This document shows positions 13,032 to 18,852 of a DNA stretch of 23,781 nt, piece after piece. A program made the translations under genes and the position numbers. The stretch covers positions 1-23,781 of the forward strand of contig JBDKKW010000012.1 in NCBI GenBank assembly GCA_039795895.1. The letters are read 5' to 3'. The notes beneath the pieces were generated by a model. That model was not told the DNA's origin. It saw only the letters and a program-made list of their open reading frames with translations, and made no database searches. Position 1 is the stretch's first letter, and each line of letters opens with the position of its first letter. Source of the DNA: JBBTSQ01 sp039795895 (GTDB taxonomy: Bacteria; Patescibacteriota; Minisyncoccia; Phycocordibacterales; JBAYGS01).

Positions 13032-13820
13032 ATGAGTCCAATTTCACAAAATAAAAGCAATCCGTCGGGAGACACTTCGTGGCAAGCCGTGGCCTCGTGG
13101 TACGACGAACTTCTCGAAGAAGGTGCCGATACGTATCAAGAAAAAGTGATCAAGCCAAATCTTTTGCGTCTGCTTGGCGATGTTGCGGGTAAAAAAGTGC
13201 TCGACCTTGCATGTGGTCAGGGATATTTTTCTCGAGTAATGGCTGAAGCTGGTGCGAAAGTGGTTGGAGTTGATTTATCTTCCGATTTGATCGCCTTGGC
13301 AAAGAAACAATCACCGAAAGAGATTGAATTTAAGGTGGCTCCGGCGGATAAACTCGAGGGTTTCGCTGGCGCTACTTTTGATTGTGTGACTTGTGTACTC
13401 GCGATTCAGAATATTGAGCAGATGAACGGGGCCTTTGCTGAGTGTGCACGAGTACTCAAGCCGTCGGGGCGATTGCTACTGGTGTTGAATCACCCAACCT
13501 TCCGTATACCCAAGAAAAGTGCGTGGGGTGTCGATGAGGAAGCGGGGACACAATATCGTCGAATCGACGCGTATATGTCCGAATCAAAGACTGCGATTGA
13601 TATGCAACCGTCAAACACAAGTAAGAAGGTGACAACGATGTCTTTCCACCGGCCATTACAAGTCTTCTTTAAGGCGCTGACTAAAATTGGTTTTGTCGTT
13701 ACTCGACTTGAGGAGTGGATGTCACACAAAGTGTCTGAGGTGGGTCCCAAAAAGGCGATGGAAGATAGGGCGCGCAAAGAGTTCCCTCTTTTTATGATGA
13801 TTGAGTCAAAGAAGAACTAA
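13032..13820 (+). CDS. Class I SAM-dependent methyltransferase
   Basis: A 262-residue protein read from the ATG at 13032. A longer frame from 12981 overlaps the preceding gene and lacks support. SAM-binding motif I is VLDLACGQGYFS (56-67). Motif II is VVGVDLSSDLI, the acidic residue there binding the ribose. The motif IV region has FDCVTCVLAIQNIEQM, followed by LKPSGRLLLVLNHPTFR. This is the UbiE/Methyltransf_11-like arrangement for a small-molecule substrate. The substrate cannot be told from the sequence. The C-terminal part (FHRPLQVFFKALTKIGFVV) is also seen in small-molecule methyltransferases. Confidence 0.88.
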   Translation: MSPISQNKSNPSGDTSWQAVASWYDELLEEGADTYQEKVIKPNLLRLLGDVAGKKVLDLACGQGYFSRVMAEAGAKVVGVDLSSDLIALAKKQSPKEIEFKVAPADKLEGFAGATFDCVTCVLAIQNIEQMNGAFAECARVLKPSGRLLLVLNHPTFRIPKKSAWGVDEEAGTQYRRIDAYMSESKTAIDMQPSNTSKKVTTMSFHRPLQVFFKALTKIGFVVTRLEEWMSHKVSEVGPKKAMEDRARKEFPLFMMIESKKN

Positions 13821-13868
13821 TTTCTTGGTGATGGTTTGTAAAAAGATGAAGATCTCCGGTGTTTTTTA

Positions 13869-13903
13869 TAAGCTAGAAGCTGTAAGCTACTTCTGATATA
13901 CTT
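13869..13903 (+). promoter_or_regulatory. Heptad promoter module of the glutaredoxin gene
   Basis: Three tandem heptamers (TAAGCTA, GAAGCTG, TAAGCTA) are followed in phase by CTTCTGA and TATACTT. The TATACT -10 box (13897-13902) ends 6 nt before the ATG at 13909, so the transcript is predicted to be leaderless. The heptamers occupy the -35 region, which has no TTGACA-like hexamer. An inverted copy, 31 of 35 identical, lies at 15361-15395. Confidence 0.65.
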
Positions 13904-13908
13904 CCCCT

Positions 13909-14145
13909 ATGATTCTCTATACAAAAACAGGTTGTCCATGGTGTTTGGAGGCGCTCCGGTTCCTTCGGAGTCACGATGTGGTGTTTGAGGAACGGGAAGT
14001 GCTTGGTAATAAAGCCTATTTCGATGAGATGGTAAAAAAGTCGGGTCAAACCAAGGCCCCGACGGTGGATTTAGATGGCGAGATTCTTGCTGATACGGAC
14101 GCACCAGCGATCGAGGTGTTTTTGAAGCAAAAGGGGATATTATAG
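13909..14145 (+). CDS. Glutaredoxin-like thiol-disulfide oxidoreductase
   Basis: A 78-residue glutaredoxin of the short bacterial (NrdH/Grx) size. The CPWC active site is at 9-12 (TKTGCPWCLEA), the cis-Pro at P51 (TKAPTVDL), and a GEILADTDA loop stands in the place of the glutathione- or partner-binding GG-x-D. It would reduce disulfides in the cytosol. The gene starts directly at a promoter module shared with the convergent MFS gene and ends just before a shared terminator. Confidence 0.9.
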   Translation: MILYTKTGCPWCLEALRFLRSHDVVFEEREVLGNKAYFDEMVKKSGQTKAPTVDLDGEILADTDAPAIEVFLKQKGIL

Positions 14146-14152
14146 GTAAAAT

Positions 14153-14193
14153 AAAAAAACAGGACGGTCGCTTTGCGACCGTCCTGTTTTTTT
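14153..14193. terminator. Bidirectional terminator between glutaredoxin and MFS genes
   Basis: A perfect 19-bp stem (14153-14171 with 14175-14193) with a TTT loop, a GC-rich core, and A7 and T7 at the ends. The TAA stop of the MFS gene (14194-14192) overlaps the end of the stem. Confidence 0.93.
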
Positions 14194-15352
14194 ATTTTGT
14201 ATCTTCCAAAGCTAGGCTATACCTCAATCCCACAAACATAATCAATCCAAGTATCGCGAAAATAAACTTAAATGAAACGATCGGCAGGAGAATGATGGCA
14301 ACAATTGGACTTATTACAGTGGCGAGTGGGCGAATAGTACGGAAGGCGCTCGTGATATTCGCACGCATAATTGATACTTTTTTGAAAAAGTAAGTCTCGG
14401 TCATAATCTCAATCATTGCTGCACCGATACGAGTGGTGACGAGAATAGCGGTCCAGAGCAGGAAGTTTGCGTCGGTCACAAAAGACATAAGCGCAGTTGA
14501 TAGTGCGACAATAATGAGTCCAATCGACATAATCTCCTTTTCGCCAAAGCGAGTGTCGGCGAGCTTGCCTAAAGGAAGCTCGATAAAGACAAAAGGCAGA
14601 AGCATAATACTAAACATGGTACCAATCTCGGTCCAGCCAAAATGAATGTGGTCGTGGAGGTAGAGTGGGGTGTAGATTACCATCCAGGCAAAGAAGAACT
14701 GCATTAAAAAACTCACCACACAAACACCAAAGATATTTTTATCTGCGCGAATCTCTCGAATAGTCTTTTTAATATTAATTTTTGGATATTTTGGATCAAT
14801 AAAGCCTTTGAGGTTGTGGTGGGTGAGGTAAATGGTTGGGATGAGGATAATTACGGCTGTTAAAAAGATTTTCCAGTAGTCTCCGTTGGTCATGATGACA
14901 CTTGTGAGTACTGAGGATACCACCCATGCAATGTTGACCACAGTAAGAAATTGTCCACGGATCTTGCCCGTTGCACTTTCATTGGAAACTTCTTCAAGGA
15001 ATAGGTCAATGTTGAAGCCAAGTAGTGCCATAGTGACAAATGTCACTGCAAATGCAGGAACAATAACCCAAACAGAAGTGGAGGTTGCTAAACCAACCAG
15101 AGCGAGTAGGTTGAGTAGCATAAGATAGATGGCGGTCTTGTAGTTGCCGATGCGATTGAGGATTCGATATAGACCGATGAAGCTGAGAATGGCGAGTAGT
15201 GCTGAAATACTATAAATCCAGCCCACATATTCTTCGCCAGTAAATTTTACTAAGAATGTTGAGCTGATATAGACCGGCAAGGTGTTATAGAGGGTGAATA
15301 AGAAACCTAAGATACAGACAGTGAATATATTGTAAGAATTTTGAACAGGCAT
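14192..15352 (-). CDS. Major facilitator superfamily transporter
   Basis: A 386-residue membrane protein with about 12 predicted helices in two halves around a polar central loop (HHNLKGFIDPKYPKINIKKTIREIRADK, about 179-206). The motif-A-like loop of the second half is visible (LPLGKLADTRFGEKEIMSIG). The first half starts MPVQNSYNIFTVCILGFLFTLYNTLP and has a weak motif region (LYRILNRIGNYKTAIY). The substrate is unknown. The gene is convergent to glutaredoxin and is expressed from an inverted copy of the same promoter module, with 9 nt between the -10 box and the ATG. Confidence 0.85.
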   Translation of the reverse strand: MPVQNSYNIFTVCILGFLFTLYNTLPVYISSTFLVKFTGEEYVGWIYSISALLAILSFIGLYRILNRIGNYKTAIYLMLLNLLALVGLATSTSVWVIVPAFAVTFVTMALLGFNIDLFLEEVSNESATGKIRGQFLTVVNIAWVVSSVLTSVIMTNGDYWKIFLTAVIILIPTIYLTHHNLKGFIDPKYPKINIKKTIREIRADKNIFGVCVVSFLMQFFFAWMVIYTPLYLHDHIHFGWTEIGTMFSIMLLPFVFIELPLGKLADTRFGEKEIMSIGLIIVALSTALMSFVTDANFLLWTAILVTTRIGAAMIEIMTETYFFKKVSIMRANITSAFRTIRPLATVISPIVAIILLPIVSFKFIFAILGLIMFVGLRYSLALEDTK

Positions 15353-15360
15353 TTGTAGAG

Positions 15361-15395
15361 AAGTATACCAGAAGAAGCTTATAGCTTCTAGCTGA
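15361..15395 (-). promoter_or_regulatory. Heptad promoter module of the MFS gene
   Basis: On the minus strand: heptamers TCAGCTA, GAAGCTA, TAAGCTT, then CTTCTGG and TATACTT, all in 7-bp phase. The -10 box (15367-15362) is 9 nt from the ATG at 15352. The module is 31 of 35 identical to 13869-13903. In the rest of the 358-bp gap to 15711, nothing gene-like is firm between 15396 and 15552. There is only a short minus-strand open stretch ending at 15425, with no start codon. Confidence 0.65.
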
Positions 15396-15552
15396 TAGAA
15401 AGATGGGGTGGGGAAATGATTCTCTCACTCTTTTTTCAAATCTTCACGGGCTTTTTGAAGGTTGTTGGGTAATGCTGGGTGTGTGTCGAAATGTGTAAGT
15501 GAATGTTGATAATATGGCTCTAAATATAGCTGTTACGGCGCTAGGTAAACGC

Positions 15553-15581
15553 TTGACAAGTATATATCTATATGCTAATAT
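15553..15581 (+). promoter_or_regulatory. Consensus sigma-70-like promoter
   Basis: A perfect TTGACA (15553-15558), a 17-bp spacer and TAATAT (15576-15581), with TG one base upstream of the -10. The expected start is near 15588, giving a leader of about 120 nt for the gene at 15711. This is the only textbook promoter of the window. Confidence 0.75.
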
Positions 15582-15596
15582 AGTAACAGTAATACC

Positions 15597-15691
15597 TTGT
15601 CGATATTACTACATTCTTGGTAGCCCTTGTTGGCCGGAAGCCACAAGTAAGCTGGGACCGGAAGTCCTCTTGAATGCAAACCCTTCGACAA
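15597..15691 (+). promoter_or_regulatory. Structured leader with cloverleaf-like fold
   Basis: A closing stem pairs TTGTCGA (15597-15603) with TCGACAA (15685-15691). It encloses three hairpins: CTAC/GTAG (15609-15612 with 15620-15623); an 8-bp bulged stem (15626-15634 with 15640-15647); and GGAC/GTCC (15655-15658 with 15664-15667). The last two have the same CGGAA pentaloop closed by C-G. It is not a tRNA and matches no riboswitch class I know. It precedes the start codon by 19 nt. Confidence 0.45.
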
Positions 15692-15710
15692 AATTGGAGC
15701 ACGTTGAAAA

Positions 15711-16478
15711 ATGAATAGTCCTATCGTAACAATTGATTCAACCGGAGCGCCGGAGGATGGCAAGTGGCAACAGTGTGCGAAGTCATTTCATGACTGGACC
15801 CAGTGGGCTTGGCGAGGATACACGAGCGAGGGAGCACCGAGTTGGTTTTACCAGCACTGGGTTTCTCTCGGCTATGCTGATCCCCGTAAGTATCGGGTGA
15901 TTGGCTGGCTTCTGCGTGTGCTGAATTGGACCTATATCGTCGCCGCTGCCTGCACCCTGTATTACGGGGGGCGGATGATTCTGCAGTGCCCACCCAGCTT
16001 GGTTGTGTTGTTCGCGATCGTTGCTGAAATACTGTGTCTCGAGATTGGAGTAATGATGGCCATTTTCCTCATTAAGGATAGGGCTGTTAAAAAGTATGTT
16101 GATGATCGAACGGCGCCATTTAGTGCCGCTTGGTGTCACATCAAGGACTCCGCTCGTCCCGCATTTACTTCAGAAGAGCTCGCCTACAAAACGACGCTAA
16201 TGAGTGTGATAGAACCAACGTTGGTGGCACTCGCGGCCCGTAAAGTCGTATTCACAGAGTTTCAGGCTGACGGTAAGGTGAGTGGATTGAGTCAGCGTGC
16301 CGCTGATGATTTCAGGAATCTCTTTGATACCTCAAAAGTTCTGAAATTCCTTCCGCCTGATGTCGAATACGGACTCTACTATCACCAAATTGGTCCGGTG
16401 GTGCCCATAGTTCGTCGTCAGTTTTACGCGATGCTCGATCGTCTGCCGAAAGGTGAGCCAATTCCGCTGCGCTGGTAA
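15711..16478 (+). CDS. Unrecognised two-TM membrane protein, likely acquired
   Basis: I do not recognise this 255-residue protein. A Trp-rich soluble N-terminus (KWQQCAKSFHDWTQWAWRGYTSEGAPSWFYQHW) is followed by two helices (about 68-88 and 94-121) and a cytosolic C-terminal domain of about 130 residues (VEPTLVALAARKVVFTEF, KVLKFLPPDVEYGLYYHQIGPVVPI). Trp and Cys content and the use of CTG, CGT, GCC and CAC codons differ from the neighbours. A weak GGAG lies 11 nt before the ATG. With its own consensus promoter, folded leader and terminator it forms a self-contained unit, which fits horizontal transfer. An overlapping 71-codon frame ending in ATGA at the start is probably chance. Confidence 0.75.
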   Translation: MNSPIVTIDSTGAPEDGKWQQCAKSFHDWTQWAWRGYTSEGAPSWFYQHWVSLGYADPRKYRVIGWLLRVLNWTYIVAAACTLYYGGRMILQCPPSLVVLFAIVAEILCLEIGVMMAIFLIKDRAVKKYVDDRTAPFSAAWCHIKDSARPAFTSEELAYKTTLMSVIEPTLVALAARKVVFTEFQADGKVSGLSQRAADDFRNLFDTSKVLKFLPPDVEYGLYYHQIGPVVPIVRRQFYAMLDRLPKGEPIPLRW

Positions 16479-16503
16479 CCAACCAGACCTGTTCTTTAAC
16501 GCC

Positions 16504-16536
16504 CCGCCGTCCAGCAATGGTCGGCGGTTTTATTTT
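16504..16536 (+). terminator. Rho-independent terminator
   Basis: CCGCCG (16504-16509) pairs with CGGCGG (16522-16527), with inner CCA/TGG and a GCAA loop, followed by TTTTATTTT. It closes the 15711 gene. Confidence 0.9.
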
Positions 16537-16616
16537 GGTTAGACCTCAAATATCACTATTACTAATACAGAATAGCTCAGTTTACTTTAAGTACGAATCC
16601 CTTCTTAAATGAATGA

Positions 16617-16758
16617 GAATTCCCTTACACAGACATTGCGGAGTTGAGCCAGCAGGGTCAGTCAAGAGATGTGTCTGCACATTATCTTGACTGTGGCGAG
16701 ACGAGCATAAGAAAAGCCGGCGCTGGCCGGCTTTATCTGTGTCTGTGTGAGGGAATTC
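16617..16758. repeat. 142-bp element bounded by 19-bp inverted repeats
   Basis: GAATTCCCTTACACAGACA (16617-16635) is inverted at 16740-16758 with one mismatch (18 of 19). Inside lie a 9-bp-plus-5-bp hairpin (CAGTCAAGA and ATGTG around TCTG, 16659-16693) and the RNase J terminator (16713-16734). Between 16537 and 16616 nothing is recognised. It may be a MITE-like insertion or a folded 3' UTR of the RNase J mRNA. Confidence 0.6.
16711..16734 (-). terminator. Terminator of the RNase J gene
   Basis: On the minus strand, AAAGCCGGC (16734-16726) and GCCGGCTTT (16721-16713) pair around a CAGC loop and are followed by TCTT. It lies 33 bp after the RNase J stop. Confidence 0.7.
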
Positions 16759-16766
16759 GAGTGAAC

Positions 16767-18800
16767 TCACATTCCGATGATTACTGGTATCACAATCGGC
16801 TTCTTCGCCGTCTTTTCAAATAAGAATCGTCCCACTGCATCTGACAAATTCGACTTTACGTAATCGAAGTTGATTGGGTTCATACCCATAGTTGAGTCTT
16901 CGATACTCTTTTTGATGACATTGCGGGTGTGATGCAAGAGTTCTTGTGATTCTTTCAAATACACAAATCCGCGAGAGATAATATCGGGAGATTTTTTGAG
17001 CTTGCCGGTCGAAGCGTTGACACTGGCAACAATCACAAAGATGCCGTCTTGCGCGAGTGTTTGTCGGTCACGGATGACCACTTCTTGTACATCACCGACA
17101 GAGAAGCCGTCTACCATCACTACATTTGATGGCGCTTTCTCCTTGAGGACATGAATCTTTTCACCCTTCTCGATAATTTCAATGACATTACCGTTGTCCG
17201 GAATGATTACATGTGACTCTGGAGTCCCACGCATACGCTCGATTTCGGCGTGTACCGTGAGCATATAGTGATAGCCGTGGACAGGGATGAAGAACTTTGG
17301 ATTGATTTTCTTGTGAATCCACATCGTTTCGTCTCGGTTGGCGTGACCTGATGAGTGCACGTCGGCAATCTTGTAGTGCAAAATCTTTGCGCCTTGTCGT
17401 GAGAGATTATCTTTGAGCTTTTGTACTGCTCGTTCGTTGCCTGGGACCACTGATGAAGAGAGGAGGACGGTATCACGCTTGTTGATCTTGAAATACTTGT
17501 GCGTCTTGTTTGACATACGCATCAGCGCTGCAAATTCGTCTCCCTGAGCACCGGTAGCGAGGGCGATGATGCGCTCTGGAGGATACTGATCCATTTCTTC
17601 TGCAGAAATAATGGTATCTTTTTTCAACTTCAAAATACCGAGCTGTTTACTAATCTCGATGTTGGTCTTCATGCTACGACCTTCGACAACCACCTTTTTG
17701 CCGTACTTTTCCGCGAATTCAATAATCTTGATGATACGCTCGAGGAGCGAAGCAAAGGTACCGATAATCAAGCGTCCGTGCGTATCCTTGATAATTTGCT
17801 CGATATTTTTGTGCACTGTCTTTTCTGGCAATGAGAAGCCGGGGTTTTCGACGTTGGTCGAGTCTGCCATAAGCAACAGCACCTTTTCGTTTTTGAATTT
17901 CTTGTCAAATTCTTCTTCTTCGGCTTCGGTCGGTACGCCATCTACGTGGTCGACTTTGAGATCGCCGGTGTGGACGATTGAGCCGTACGGAGTTTCGACA
18001 ATGACTCCCATCGCATCTGGGATGGTGTGGGTTACTGAAAAGAATTTCACCTTCAATTTTCCGATCTTGAGTGTGTCATCTTTTTCGACAATACGAATAT
18101 CAAGTGGAGGTAAATGAGGGAATTCTTCCTGTCGCTTTTTGATCATCACGGTCGTGAGATTGCGTGAGTAGAGTGGGGGATTACCAATGCGGTCCATGAT
18201 GTAGGGGATCGCGCCGATGTGATCCAAGTGTCCGTGTGTCACGATAAGTGCGCGTACTTTGCCCTTACGCTCTTCGAGATACTTGGTGTTTGGTAAAATA
18301 TAGTCGATACCAGGAGTACTATCGTCTTTGAATTGAAAACCTGCATCGATCACGATGATGTCGTCACCGTATTCAATAACGGTCATGTTCTTGCCGATTT
18401 CTTCTACGCCTCCAAGGGGGATGATACGAATCGCGTCGCCAATCGGCGGGATAACATCGTGCGGTCGTGGACCGTGCGATGAGCTGTGTCCGTGTCCGCC
18501 GGTACTTCCGCCACTACTTGTGTGTCCACGACCAACATCTTCGCTGGTATGGTGTCGCACACCACTTCGTGCTGGGCGACCAAACGGCGCTCGTGAACGG
18601 CCACCAGAAAATCGTGGTGGTCGAGAAGCGCTCGATGCATGTGGGGCACTGCCTGCTCGAGTCGTGTGTGTACCAGCTCGTTGCACGTATGGTGCAGGAG
18701 TCTGTGTGTGTGCAGGGTGGTGTGCCGGAGCGCTACTTGATGCGCGTGGGGGGACCGCTCCTGCGGGCGTTGCTGTTGGTTTTGTTTTGTCTGAATCCAT
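16767..18800 (-). CDS. rnj: Ribonuclease J with long disordered N-terminal extension
   Basis: A 677-residue RNase J, a 5'-to-3' exo- and endoribonuclease central to mRNA decay and rRNA maturation in lineages without RNase E. The metallo-beta-lactamase / beta-CASP core starts near residue 124 (IRIIPLGGVEEIGKNM). Metal ligands are in HGHLDH (189-194), followed by VTHTIPDAMGVIV and VHTGDLKVD; the beta-CASP part includes LMADSTNVENPGFS and SSSVVPGNE, then SGHANRDE and FIPVHGYHYML. The first 123 residues are a low-complexity Pro/Ala/Ser/Gly/His/Arg tract (FSGGRSRAPFGRPARSGVRHH), probably a disordered RNA-binding or condensate-forming tail. It is downstream of secG and a peptide-binding protein gene on the same strand. 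Confidence 0.96.
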   Translation of the reverse strand: MDSDKTKPTATPAGAVPPRASSSAPAHHPAHTQTPAPYVQRAGTHTTRAGSAPHASSASRPPRFSGGRSRAPFGRPARSGVRHHTSEDVGRGHTSSGGSTGGHGHSSSHGPRPHDVIPPIGDAIRIIPLGGVEEIGKNMTVIEYGDDIIVIDAGFQFKDDSTPGIDYILPNTKYLEERKGKVRALIVTHGHLDHIGAIPYIMDRIGNPPLYSRNLTTVMIKKRQEEFPHLPPLDIRIVEKDDTLKIGKLKVKFFSVTHTIPDAMGVIVETPYGSIVHTGDLKVDHVDGVPTEAEEEEFDKKFKNEKVLLLMADSTNVENPGFSLPEKTVHKNIEQIIKDTHGRLIIGTFASLLERIIKIIEFAEKYGKKVVVEGRSMKTNIEISKQLGILKLKKDTIISAEEMDQYPPERIIALATGAQGDEFAALMRMSNKTHKYFKINKRDTVLLSSSVVPGNERAVQKLKDNLSRQGAKILHYKIADVHSSGHANRDETMWIHKKINPKFFIPVHGYHYMLTVHAEIERMRGTPESHVIIPDNGNVIEIIEKGEKIHVLKEKAPSNVVMVDGFSVGDVQEVVIRDRQTLAQDGIFVIVASVNASTGKLKKSPDIISRGFVYLKESQELLHHTRNVIKKSIEDSTMGMNPINFDYVKSNLSDAVGRFLFEKTAKKPIVIPVIIGM

Positions 18801-18852
18801 AAAGTTTTCGTTTTCCGGAAAATCTCCCGGTAAGGTTGTTACTATTGTGCGA

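Noticed and set aside
15597..15691. tRNA or tRNA-like gene, prompted by the 7-bp closing stem and three arms
   Set aside because: The arms have the wrong loop sizes, there is no GG-TTCRA T-loop in a stem of 5, and no anticodon arm with a 7-nt loop.
15499..15714. 71-codon frame ending in ATGA overlap with the gene at 15711
   Set aside because: Its start lies upstream of the consensus promoter, and no ATG or GTG exists in frame after the predicted transcription start. The translation has no protein-like pattern.
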